Source: Sphingosinicella sp. (GTDB taxonomy: Bacteria > Pseudomonadota > Alphaproteobacteria > Sphingomonadales > Sphingomonadaceae). Taken from it: DNA of 64,000 bases. The notes beneath the pieces were generated by a model. That model searched no databases and was not told the origin of the DNA. It was given only the letters and a program-made list of their open reading frames with translations. The DNA is taken from the NCBI GenBank assembly GCA_013816585.1, contig JACDEE010000006.1, positions 89,989 through 153,988 on the forward strand, written 5' to 3'. The stretch's first letter is position 1. Each line of letters opens with the position of its first letter. The position numbers and the translations under genes are program-made. Of this stretch, positions 26,143-34,800 are shown piece by piece.

Positions 26143-27291
26143 ATGGCTTTAAAGCGAAACAGCGGGGCATATGTGCTTCAGCCGCAAGGCTATAAAGCCT
26201 TCATTCCCGAGCCTTTGCCGCCAAAACCGCCCTTGGTTATGGATGATAAAATGAATACGGCCCTGTCTCGCGCGGATCGCGCGCTTGGCAGGCTGGACGG
26301 CTCCATTGAGACTCTTCCGCACCCAGAATTGTTCCTTTCGATGTTCGTTCGGAGGGAAGCGGTTCTCTCTAGCCAAATTGAAGGCACACAGGCTTCCCTA
26401 AGTGATGTTATCAAGGCTGAGGCCGCCGTGCACGACCGCAATAGGCCGACCGACGTCAAAGAAGTCCAAAACTACATCAGTGCCATGGACAAGGGAGCCG
26501 CACTTCTGGCCAAGCTTCCCATATCCACACGCCTGATATCTGAACTGCACAGCGTTTTGATGAATGACGTGAGGGGGCAACATCAGCTGCCCGGTGAGAT
26601 CAGAACCAGCCAAAACTGGATTGGTGCTGCCGGCTGTAACCTAAACGACGCTTTGTTTGTGCCGCCTCCGCCAACCGAAGTGCACCGGCTCTTGGGTCAG
26701 TTGGAGCAATTCATCCATGACGATTCACCGTTGCCGCCTCTCGTAAGGATTGGAATGGCACACGGACAATTTGAAACGATTCACCCTTTCCTCGATGGGA
26801 ACGGCCGCGTCGGACGCCTGCTGATTACTCTATTCCTCGTTGAAAAGACCGTACTCCGAAAGCCAGTTCTATACTTGTCATATTATTTCAAACGTCACCG
26901 ATCAGAATATTATGAATGCCTGCAAGGGTTACGCGAGAGAGGGGATTGGGAAGCCTGGTTGCTTTTCTTTCTGGAGGGCGTCGCTTCCGTGGCGAATTTA
27001 GCGGCTGAAACGGCGGCTAAGGTGCTCCGTTTGCGTGAGGATGATCGTCAGAAAATCATCGAACGATTCGAGCGCTCTGCCGCGACACCACTCCGCTTAT
27101 TGGACCAATTGTACAAACTACCGATCACCTATCAGGCCAAGGTCATGAAGGACCACGATGTCTCCTTCCCCACAGCCAATAATATCATTCAGCAGTTAGA
27201 AGCCGCGGGAATAATAGACGAAATCACCGGGCAGAAGCGCAATCGGGCCTATGTTTACCTTGGCTACATGCGGCTTTTCGACGAATTGTGA
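26143..27291 (+). CDS. Fic family protein (class II, with C-terminal winged helix)
   Basis: A 382-residue Fic protein. The catalytic motif HPFLDGNGRVGR (about 222-233) is intact, so AMP transfer to a protein hydroxyl is expected. An N-terminal inhibitory motif SSQIEGTQ (about 70-77, family consensus S/T-x-x-x-E-G/N) marks it as class II, autoinhibited. The C-terminal 70 residues (LLDQLYKLPITYQAKVMKDH and onward) look like a winged helix. I prefer the ATG at 26143 behind GTGGAGAAAG; another ATG lies at 26113. Base composition is visibly less GC-rich than neighbours, which suggests acquisition. Likely regulates itself at the upstream palindrome. Confidence 0.9.
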   Translation: MALKRNSGAYVLQPQGYKAFIPEPLPPKPPLVMDDKMNTALSRADRALGRLDGSIETLPHPELFLSMFVRREAVLSSQIEGTQASLSDVIKAEAAVHDRNRPTDVKEVQNYISAMDKGAALLAKLPISTRLISELHSVLMNDVRGQHQLPGEIRTSQNWIGAAGCNLNDALFVPPPPTEVHRLLGQLEQFIHDDSPLPPLVRIGMAHGQFETIHPFLDGNGRVGRLLITLFLVEKTVLRKPVLYLSYYFKRHRSEYYECLQGLRERGDWEAWLLFFLEGVASVANLAAETAAKVLRLREDDRQKIIERFERSAATPLRLLDQLYKLPITYQAKVMKDHDVSFPTANNIIQQLEAAGIIDEITGQKRNRAYVYLGYMRLFDEL

Positions 27292-27322
27292 CCACAGCGC
27301 TGCCTTGGCGCGCCCCGGACTC

Positions 27323-27637
27323 TTAGGCGTCCTCGACGGTCAGCGCTTCCAGGCTGATACGTGCCAGCGGACCCGCTTCGCCCTCGCTCCGGGCGTCGGA
27401 GATCAGGGCGATGTCGGCCAATATGTGCCCGCGAAGGGTGAATTCGGCTTCGGTCAGGTCGGCAAGAAAGGTGTCGGCCGAGGCGTCGGCTTCGTCGCCT
27501 TCGGTACGAAAGATGAGCTTGTGGCGGGTGCCGACGAACGTGCCGCTGGCCCAGCTTCGGCTTTCCGCCTGCTCGACGGTGAAGTTGGAAAAACCGCCTC
27601 GAAGTGCCCGGATCAGCGCGCTGGTGGGATCGCTCAC
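27323..27637 (-). CDS. Hypothetical protein
   Basis: A 104-residue acidic protein starting MSDPTSALIRALRGGFSNF. Alternating hydrophobic stretches (HKLIFRTEGDE, FTLRGHILADIALI) suggest a beta-sandwich-like fold. The start is GTG at 27637, overlapping the upstream gene's stop as GTGA, so the pair is translationally coupled. I do not recognise a function, though similar proteins occur beside the small HTH-like gene in sphingomonads. Confidence 0.7.
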   Translation of the reverse strand: MSDPTSALIRALRGGFSNFTVEQAESRSWASGTFVGTRHKLIFRTEGDEADASADTFLADLTEAEFTLRGHILADIALISDARSEGEAGPLARISLEALTVEDA

Positions 27638-27816
27638 AACAGGCTCTCCAACCGGTCGAGATATTTGACGACGCGGTTGATGGTGGCGGGCCGGGGCTCG
27701 CGTCCGTTACGAAGATCGAGTACGAAACGCGGATCGTGCACCACTTCGCGGCCGAAGCGTGTGGGCGGTGTTCTGCTTGTTCGCAAATGACGCTCAATAC
27801 GGCGGACTAGGTGCAT
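27634..27816 (-). CDS. Small HTH-like protein
   Basis: A 60-residue basic protein, MHLVRRIERHLRTSRTPPTR at the N-terminus, followed by FGREVVHDPRFVLDLRNGRE. The segment TRFGREVVHDPRFVLDLRNGR resembles a helix-turn-helix: FGR-helix, DPRF turn, DLRNGR recognition helix. The ATG at 27816 has AGGAG 6 bp upstream, which decides the start over an earlier ATG at 27858. It is divergent from the S24 repressor across paired operators, so it could be a partner or antagonist of that repressor. Confidence 0.7.
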   Translation of the reverse strand: MHLVRRIERHLRTSRTPPTRFGREVVHDPRFVLDLRNGREPRPATINRVVKYLDRLESLL

Positions 27817-27870
27817 GATCGGCTCCTGACGAATCATTTTGTTCGCGATATGTTCCATGATCTAAGGAGA

Positions 27871-27904
27871 TTTCCTACTTGTCTAGGAAAATTCCTATGC
27901 TAGG
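27871..27904. promoter_or_regulatory. Paired palindromic operators between small HTH gene and S24 repressor
   Basis: TTTCCTA (27871-27877) with TAGGAAA (27884-27890), spaced 6 bp, and CCTA (27894-27897) with TAGG (27901-27904), spaced 3 bp. The shared half-site CCTA/TAGG occurs four times within 34 bp, between divergent genes. The second site ends 8 bp before the S24 start. Likely autoregulatory sites. Confidence 0.7.
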
Positions 27905-27912
27905 GTAAAAGG

Positions 27913-28548
27913 ATGGACGTGCGGGCGACGCTGGAACGATTGATCGAGGAGAGGGGGGAGGATTATGCCGGCCTGTCCCGCCTGATCGGCCGCAATGCAG
28001 CTTATATGCAGCAATATATCAAGCGCGGGACTCCGAGGCGCCTGGCCGAGGAGGATCGGCGAATCCTTGCGAGCTATTTCGGGGTGTCCGAGCAATTGCT
28101 TGGCGGATCCAGCGTCTCTGCCCACGGCGAACATGTGGCGGTACCGCAACTGGACGTGGGTGCGTCGGCCGGCGGAGGCGCCTTTTCGGATGGCGAGCGC
28201 GCCCTTTCGCATCTGGCGTTCGACCGTAAATGGCTCCGCAGCGTGGGTGCCGGCGACGGGAAGCAGATGTCCATCATCCGGGTACAGGGGGATTCGATGG
28301 TCCCTGCTTTGGCGGAGGGCGACGAGATATTGGTCGACCGGGGCGACGCGGCGGAACGGCTTCGCGACGGCATCTATGTGCTTCGCCGCGACGATGCCCT
28401 GGTGGTGAAAAGGCTGGCGCCCGATCCGGCCGGGAGCAAGGTCGCCATCGGCAGCGACAATCCCGCCTATCCGAGTTGGCCCGAATGCGATCTCGCTTCG
28501 ATCGAGATTGTCGGCCGGGTCGTCTGGTGCGGCAGGCGGCTACGGTAA
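27913..28548 (+). CDS. S24 family (LexA/CI-like) transcriptional repressor
   Basis: A 211-residue protein with an N-terminal helix-turn-helix (LSRLIGRNAAYMQQYIKRGT, about 21-40) and a C-terminal S24 peptidase-like domain. The nucleophile Ser is in VQGDSMVPAL (about 124-133) and the Lys in DALVVKRL (about 162-169), so self-cleavage is possible, as in LexA and CI. A similar single-copy protein is common in sphingomonads, so this need not be a prophage remnant. It is divergent from a two-gene unit of small proteins and is flanked by four CCTA/TAGG half-sites. Target genes are unknown. Confidence 0.88.
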   Translation: MDVRATLERLIEERGEDYAGLSRLIGRNAAYMQQYIKRGTPRRLAEEDRRILASYFGVSEQLLGGSSVSAHGEHVAVPQLDVGASAGGGAFSDGERALSHLAFDRKWLRSVGAGDGKQMSIIRVQGDSMVPALAEGDEILVDRGDAAERLRDGIYVLRRDDALVVKRLAPDPAGSKVAIGSDNPAYPSWPECDLASIEIVGRVVWCGRRLR

Positions 28549-28551
28549 GTA

Positions 28552-28743
28552 TTAGCGCCTTCGGTCGGATAGCCAGATCAGGAGGGTGAGTGCGATTCCG
28601 ACGCCGACCCCGACGAGAAAGCCGATGCTCGTCTGACGGACGAAGGCGCCCGCCAGGGTCCCGATCAGGATCGACGCGGCGAGAAGGAAGCCGCCAGCTT
28701 TGGTGGCGCGATCGGTGGAAGGGGTTGTCATGTCCCGCGTCAT
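28552..28743 (-). CDS. Small hypothetical membrane protein
   Basis: A 63-residue protein with two hydrophobic segments, AGGFLLAASILIGTLAGAFV and SIGFLVGVGVGIALTLLIWL, separated by RQT, and a basic C-terminus (SDRRR). It would form a helical hairpin in the inner membrane. Two in-frame ATGs (28743, 28731) are possible starts. Convergent with the S24 repressor gene. Confidence 0.6.
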   Translation of the reverse strand: MTRDMTTPSTDRATKAGGFLLAASILIGTLAGAFVRQTSIGFLVGVGVGIALTLLIWLSDRRR

Positions 28744-29071
28744 GGCAGTTTGGGCAAGGTCTTTCTACCCCGACGTCCGGCCCGTTAATCATGTCGCTTC
28801 GGCAAATGGAAACCAGTTTAGGATAGGGCGCCTTCACCACGACGCACAGGATTTCCCGTTGTTCAACCTCAGCTTAATCCATGATCGCGCCGCCTTCACT
28901 GACGCCACCGACCTCATTTCGGACTATGGCGCCTATGCGGCCAGGGAAGCGGCGGCGCGCGCGGAACGGAGCCGCGAGGCAGGTAACGTGCTCCATTTCT
29001 GCCGCTGGCGGCAGGCCGAACGCGCCGTGGCGATGGTGGCGGGCGATCAGCCGGCGGGGACCCTTCACTAG
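28730..29071 (+). CDS. Hypothetical protein
   Basis: The frame from ATG 28730 encodes 113 residues. The C-terminal half (ISDYGAYAAREAAARAERSR, then GNVLHFCRWRQAERAV, ending GTLH) matches my memory of short sphingomonad proteins of about 60-65 residues of unknown role. The N-terminal half looks unconserved and its start overlaps the divergent membrane-protein gene, so the true start is probably further in (a TTG near 28859 is one option). Confidence 0.55.
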   Translation: MSRVMAVWARSFYPDVRPVNHVASANGNQFRIGRLHHDAQDFPLFNLSLIHDRAAFTDATDLISDYGAYAAREAAARAERSREAGNVLHFCRWRQAERAVAMVAGDQPAGTLH

Positions 29072-29158
29072 ATGCGGTGAGGCTTCGCTTTGCCGTTCGC
29101 GGCTTTGGGATCCAAACAGGCCAGAGGTGCGCTGACTCCTCGCCGGGAGTAGAGCCGA

Positions 29159-29587
29159 TCAGGCCGCCTCGATATAGGGATAGAGGTCGTCAGCCAACTG
29201 CTCTTCTGTCATATTTCCCGTAACGGCGGCCTCGAAGAGCGCGCCGAGCGTGGTGTCGTTCGGCATATTCAGAAAGTAGCCATTGAGCAGCAGGAACTCG
29301 ATTGTCGCGCCGACACCCGCTCTCTTGTTTCCATCGACAAAGCCGTGATTTTGAGAGATCCCCACCCCTAGACGAATGGCGAGTGTAAGAATGTCAGTTT
29401 CGTCTTCGTAGTGATAAAGCTGCTGCGGTCTGGCGATTGCGCTTTGAATGAGCTCTTCGTCGCGTATGCCGTCAGCCCCGCCAAAGCGAGTCAGTTGGAC
29501 GTGATGGATTTCCAGGACGTCGCCCAGTTGGAGCCAGACAGGCTCACTTTGCGAGATATTCAAACGTTTTCGAGAAACGCTTAGCAA
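29159..29587 (-). CDS. doc: Death-on-curing (Doc) family toxin
   Basis: Up to 142 residues. It has the Doc/Fic motif NHGFVDGNKRAG (about 80-91), in which Lys replaces the second Gly of the Fic motif; Doc phosphorylates EF-Tu and stops translation. The early segment EIHHVQLTRFGGADGIRDE is also family-typical. No ATG is available: in-frame TTG codons at 29587 and 29563 are the likely starts, both inside the upstream antitoxin gene, so production probably depends on coupling to antitoxin translation. Confidence 0.88.
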   Translation of the reverse strand: MLSVSRKRLNISQSEPVWLQLGDVLEIHHVQLTRFGGADGIRDEELIQSAIARPQQLYHYEDETDILTLAIRLGVGISQNHGFVDGNKRAGVGATIEFLLLNGYFLNMPNDTTLGALFEAAVTGNMTEEQLADDLYPYIEAA

Positions 29588-29678
29588 TGGCTTCGCGAAG
29601 CACTTTCCGGTCTAGATTTTCCATCGGGCGCGCCGCGAGGGGAGCACGCACGATCTGCTTCTCAGCATATTTCAGCAT
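29544..29678 (-). CDS. Small antitoxin of the Doc module
   Basis: A 44-residue protein starting MLKYAEKQIVRAPLAARP and ending RFSKTFEYLAK. It lies directly upstream of doc and overlaps it. The LREAIAKRFSKT...LAK ending resembles small antitoxin-like proteins seen before Doc toxins in alphaproteobacteria. It is shorter than Phd (about 73) and lacks an obvious DNA-binding N-terminus; it may be mainly the toxin-wrapping helix. Start at the ATG 29678; GGAGCGCAGCC lies upstream. Confidence 0.7.
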   Translation of the reverse strand: MLKYAEKQIVRAPLAARPMENLDRKVLREAIAKRFSKTFEYLAK

Positions 29679-29711
29679 TGGCTGCGCTCCTTTAATCCCG
29701 AATGTATATTG

Positions 29712-29724
29712 TAACTGCCAGTTA
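29712..29724. promoter_or_regulatory. Palindrome upstream of the antitoxin-doc pair
   Basis: TAACTG (29712-29717), one base, CAGTTA (29719-29724), 34 bp before the antitoxin start. A second inverted repeat GATCGT (29751-29756)/ACGATC (29762-29767) lies further upstream. Toxin-antitoxin operators are often of this type. Confidence 0.5.
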
Positions 29725-29886
29725 AAGGTCAACGTACGTATGCTAATGTAGATCGTCATATACGATCAGCATGGTGGCGGGGTATACCGTGTGTAGGTAC
29801 CGTGAAACGCTCTAAACTGCTGTCTCGTGTGATTGCACGAAAATTCTGTTCTGGCCGGATACATGTTGCGCCGCTAGATTCAGGCG

Positions 29887-31857
29887 ATGTTACAAGTCGC
29901 TGCGGGGCGGCGTGTGGCCGCCGCTTTGGCTGCCGCAGCCCTTTTTCTCGGCCCTGAAAATACCAAGGCGCAGGACGCCGAGCCTTTTGGCGAGCTGCAG
30001 GCACCGCTCGATCCGTCGGCCCCGCTCGAGCCGCTTCCCGACCTTGGTGTCGACTGGCCCGAAATGGACGAACCGGAAGCCAATCCGATCGCGGTCGCGC
30101 CTGATGCCAGTATCGCCGATGCCGCGACCGAACGAACCTATGCCGTTCGCATTGAGGGGCTTCAGATTGCCGACGCTGAAAAGCTGATCGCCGAATTCAG
30201 GGCCTTGTCTACCCTGGAGGCCCAGAAATCCGACCCGGCCAATGCCGCCCAGATCGACCGGCGCGCGCGCGAGGACGCCGACCTGCTGAGCGAATTGCTG
30301 CGCGCGCATGGATTTTATGACGCTGTCGTCCGCACCCGGGTGGAACCGGTGCCCGACGCGGCGGGCCTTTGGGTGACGTTGGAGGCGCAGCCGGGCCAGC
30401 TCTATCGCTTTGCCGAAGTCGCCTTGCCGGGGATCGAGGCCGCCGGCGCCGACGAAGCCGCGCTTCGCGAGGCGTTCGGCGTGAAGGCGGAGCAGCCAGT
30501 AGACGCCGCGGTGGTAACGGCGGGTGAAGCGGCGCTGCGGGTCGAACTCGGGGAGCGGGGATATGCCTTTGCCGATGTCGGCACGCTCGATATCGCGATC
30601 GACCATGAAGAGCGCATTGCGACACTGCGCCTGCCGGTGAACCTGCAGGGAGCCCGGCGCTTCGGCCGCGTGATCGTCGAAGGCGGACGATTGTTCAGTG
30701 CCGGTCATATCGAGACGATCGCCCGTTTCGACGAAGGAGAGCCCTATCGAACGCCGATGGTCGAGGATCTGCGCCGCGCGCTGATTGCCACCGGCCTCGT
30801 TTCGTCGGTCGATATTCGCCCGGTGGCCCGGCCGGGAAGCGACCTGGTGGATCTCGCGGTCGCGCTGGAGCCGGCGCCGATGCGGACCATTGCGGGCGAG
30901 GCGGGCTATGGCACGGGCGAGGGGATCAGGATCGAGGCGAGCTGGCAGCACCGCAATCTGATCAAGCCGGAAGGCGCGATGACCTTTCGCGGCGTGCTGG
31001 GAACGCGCGAGCAGACGATCGCCGCCAACCTTCGCCGCAACAATTTCCGCAAGCGCGACCAGGTGCTGGTCGCCCATATCGCCGCCGGCCATGTCGAACG
31101 CGACGCCTATCAAGCCAACACCTTCCAGCTTGGCACCGGGATCGAGCGCCAGACCAATATCATCTGGCAGAAAAAATGGACCTGGTCGCTGGGCGCCGAA
31201 TTGATCGCCACGGATGAACGCGACGTCGATATCGATACCGGGACGACACGCACCCGCACTTTCTTCATCGGCGCGCTGCCCGGGACGCTTGCCTATGACG
31301 GGTCGAACGATTTGCTGGACCCGACCAGCGGTTTCCGCCTGTCAGGCCGCTTCTCGCCCGAAGCCTCGCTGCAGAACGGTTTCTTCGGATATGCCAAGGG
31401 GCAGATCGACGGCAGCTTCTATCAGCCGGTATCCGACAATGTAACGATCGCCGCCCGCGCGCGCATCGGCAGCATAGTTGGCGAACAAAGAGACCGGATC
31501 GCCCCGTCCCGCCGCTTCTATGCCGGCGGCGGCGGATCGGTGCGTGGCTATGGCTTCCAGCGTCTGGGACCACGCGATCCGGTGTTCGACGATCCGATCG
31601 GAGGCCGAAGCCTGGCGGAATTTTCAATCGAGGCGCGCGTGCGCGTCGGCAATTTCGGGATAGTGCCCTTCCTCGACGCGGGGAATATTTACACATCGTC
31701 GCTGCCGAAGCTGGACGATCTTCGCTTTGGCGCAGGGATCGGCGTCCGTTATCACACCAATTTCGGGCCGGTCCGGGTCGATGTCGGAACGCCGCTAAAC
31801 CGGCGGAGCGGCGATGACAGAATCGCGGTCTACGTTTCGCTTGGCCAGGCATTCTGA
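29887..31857 (+). CDS. tamA: Autotransporter assembly complex protein TamA
   Basis: A 656-residue Omp85 family outer-membrane protein. A signal peptide (about 1-28) is followed by three POTRA-like regions (about 80-330, e.g. TYAVRIEGLQIADAEKLI and VDIRPVARPGSDLVDLAVAL) and a 16-strand barrel. The barrel includes the family motif VRGYGFQRLGP (about 551-561) and ends in a C-terminal Phe (YVSLGQAF), the outer-membrane insertion signal. TamA works with TamB in outer-membrane protein or phospholipid transport. The stop overlaps the tamB start (TGATG), so they are coupled. Confidence 0.94.
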   Translation: MLQVAAGRRVAAALAAAALFLGPENTKAQDAEPFGELQAPLDPSAPLEPLPDLGVDWPEMDEPEANPIAVAPDASIADAATERTYAVRIEGLQIADAEKLIAEFRALSTLEAQKSDPANAAQIDRRAREDADLLSELLRAHGFYDAVVRTRVEPVPDAAGLWVTLEAQPGQLYRFAEVALPGIEAAGADEAALREAFGVKAEQPVDAAVVTAGEAALRVELGERGYAFADVGTLDIAIDHEERIATLRLPVNLQGARRFGRVIVEGGRLFSAGHIETIARFDEGEPYRTPMVEDLRRALIATGLVSSVDIRPVARPGSDLVDLAVALEPAPMRTIAGEAGYGTGEGIRIEASWQHRNLIKPEGAMTFRGVLGTREQTIAANLRRNNFRKRDQVLVAHIAAGHVERDAYQANTFQLGTGIERQTNIIWQKKWTWSLGAELIATDERDVDIDTGTTRTRTFFIGALPGTLAYDGSNDLLDPTSGFRLSGRFSPEASLQNGFFGYAKGQIDGSFYQPVSDNVTIAARARIGSIVGEQRDRIAPSRRFYAGGGGSVRGYGFQRLGPRDPVFDDPIGGRSLAEFSIEARVRVGNFGIVPFLDAGNIYTSSLPKLDDLRFGAGIGVRYHTNFGPVRVDVGTPLNRRSGDDRIAVYVSLGQAF

Positions 31858-34800
31858 TGGTCAAGGGCGGCGTCGCTTCGGAAGCGGTTCAGGCCCGCGC
31901 CACAAGGCGCTGGAGGCGACGCATATTTTCCGGCCTGGCCAAGACTTTCGTCGGCCTCGCCATTTTCCTGTTCGTGCTCGCCGCGGCCTTCCTGGCCTTT
32001 CTCGACACCGGCCCCGGGCATCGCTTCATCGCCGACAAGATTGCCGACATGGCGCCGCGGTCGGGCCTGAAGATCGTGATCGGCCGGATCGAAGGTTCGA
32101 TCTACGGCAAGACCGCCTTGCGCAACGTTCGGCTGTTTGATCGTCAGGGGCAGTTCGCCGAAATCCCCTATCTTCAAATGGAATGGCAGCCGCTCGCCTG
32201 GATCACCAACCGGCTGATGATCCGGGATTTGCGTTCAAAACTGGTCTATCTCGACCGCCTGCCCAAATTGATCCCGAGCGCGGAGCCCCAGCCGATCCTC
32301 CCAGGCTTCGACATCCATATCGGCCGGCTGGAAATCGATCAGTTGCGGATCGGCAAGGCGGTTACCGGCAAGGAACGGGTGGCGTCGCTTTCGGGCGAGG
32401 CGGACGTTCGTGCCGGCCGCGCTTTGATTAATTTACGGGCCAAGGTACGCGACGGCGGCGACCAATTGACCTTCCTGATCGATGCCGAGCCGGACCGCGA
32501 TCATTTCGACCTGGACGTGAAGCTTGCGGCGCCCGAAAATAGCGTGATCGGCGCGATATTGGGGACGAAGCGGCCGATCCGGATGGATGTGGCGGGCGAC
32601 GGGAGCTGGAAGCGCTGGGCCGGGACGGCGCGGCTGGATCTTTCGGGCCGGCGCGCCGCCAATCTGGCGCTTACCGTGCAGCAGGGCCGCTACGGCCTTC
32701 GCGGCACCGTGGCGCCTGCGCAATTCCTGAAGGGCAAGCAGCAAAGGCTCACATCGCCCCAGTTGCTGGTCAATGGCAGCGCCACTTTGAAGAACCGGAT
32801 TTTGGACGGACGGCTTTCGCTCCGCTCCGCGGCGCTGCGGGTCGAGACCAGGGGCGCGATCGACTTGGCGGAAAGCGCCTTCAGCGATCTCCGGGTGGGC
32901 GCCGATCTGCTTCGTCCCCAGGCCTTGTTCCCCAACATGACCGGCCAGCAGGTGCGCCTCACCATGTTGCTGAACGGCCCGTTCGACCGCGCCGCTTTTG
33001 CTTATCGGCTAACGTCGCCGCGTGTCGCGTTCGACCAGACCGGTTTCGAGGATGTCCGGGCCGAAGGCCGCGGCAAATTGTCCAAATATCCGGTCAAACT
33101 GCCCCTGTTGTTCATGGCGCGCCGCGTGACCGGCGTTGGCGACGTGGCCGGGGGCATATTGAGCAATTTGCGGGTCCAGGGTGTGCTGAAGCTGACCAGG
33201 AAGCAGCTTAGCGGCGAGGGCCTTGTCCTCACATCGGACAAATTGAAGGGCAAGCTGGGCCTGCTGGTCGATCTGGCGACCGGGCGCTACAATGTCGTGC
33301 TGTCGGGCGGGCTCACCCGCTATCTGATCCCCGGCCTCGGTATCGTCGATGTCACCAGCGAATTAAAGGTCGTGCCCGGCCCGGGCGGCAAGGGCACGAT
33401 GGTGACCGGCACCGGGCGCGCCTGGGTGCGGCGGATGGACAATCGCTTCCTGGGATCGCTGGCCGGCGGATTGCCACGGATCGAAACAGGGCTGCTTCGC
33501 GGGCCCGACGGAGTGCTTCATTTCCGCGGCCTGCGGCTGATCGCGCCGTCGGTCAGCATCAATGGCAACGGCTATCGCCGCAAGGATGGCAGCTTCCATT
33601 TCGAAGGGTCGGGGACGCAGGCCCAATATGGCCCGTTCGCGCTCAACCTGGACGGCAATATCAGCCGGCCAAGGCTCAGCATCCGGCTGAAGCGCCCCGC
33701 CGATGCGCTCGGCCTTGCAGACGTGCTGCTAAACCTCGACCCGACTGCCGAAGGTTATGCCTATCGCGCCGAGGGTATGTCGCATCTGGGGCCATTTACT
33801 TCCAACGGCGCGATCGCGCTGCCCGCGGGTCAACCCGCGCTCATCCGCGTGGCAGCGATCAACGTGTCGGGCACCACCGCCTCGGGCAATTTGCGGTCAG
33901 ATCCGGGCGGCTTCACCGGAATATTGAACGTGGCCGGGGGCGGCCTGGACGGGCGGCTGCAATTCAATCCGATTGGCACCGTGCAGCGGATAGAGGCGGA
34001 TCTGACCGCGCGCGAAGCAAGCTTTGCCGGATCGTCTCCGATCAGCGTTCGAAGCGGGCGGATGCAGGGCGTCATCCTGCTCGATCCCGCCGGGACATCG
34101 ATGCGCGGCACCTTGTCGGCAAGGGGTCTCAGGCGCGGGGGCCTCACCATCGCCAGCGTCGATGCGCAGGTGAACATGCGCGGCGGATCGGGGACGATCA
34201 GGGCGGATATCGCCGGATCGCGCGGCCGCGACTTCGTGTTCAAGGCCCTGGCCGAAATCGCGCCCGGACGAGTGAAGCTGACCGGCGGCGGCACGGTCGA
34301 CCGCAAGCCGATTCAGCTCACCGAGCCGGCAATATTCACCAGCGAAAGCGGTGGCTGGCGGCTTGCGCCCACGGCGCTCACTTTCTCGGGCGGCAATGCC
34401 AGAGTGTCTGGCCTGTTCGGCAGCGATGCCAGCGAAATGCAGGCGCGGATGGAACAGATGCCGCTGACGGTGCTCGATATCGCCTGGCCGCGCCTGGGGC
34501 TTGGCGGAATTGCGTCGGGAACGCTCAACTACCGATCCCCTCGCGACGGCGCCCCCACCGGCGACGTCAATCTTCGGATCCGGGGCCTTACCCGCGCGGG
34601 GCTCGTCCTGTCGTCCAGGCCGGTCGATGTAGGCGTGGTCGCGAAACTGGACGGCCGGGGCGCGGCGATGCGTGCGGTGGCGGTCAGCGAAGGGAAGAGG
34701 ATCGGCCAGGCGCAGGCCCGGATTTCGCCGATCGGGACCAGCGGCGACCTTTCCGACCGCCTGTCCAACGCGCCCCTGTTCGCGCAGCTCCGCTACAATG

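Noticed and set aside
27323..29071. Interpretation of the S24 repressor region as a prophage remnant
   Set aside because: No integrase, structural or lysis genes and similar S24 genes are common in sphingomonad cores.
29890..31113. 407-codon frame antisense to tamA
   Set aside because: No motif and complementary to a clear TamA gene.
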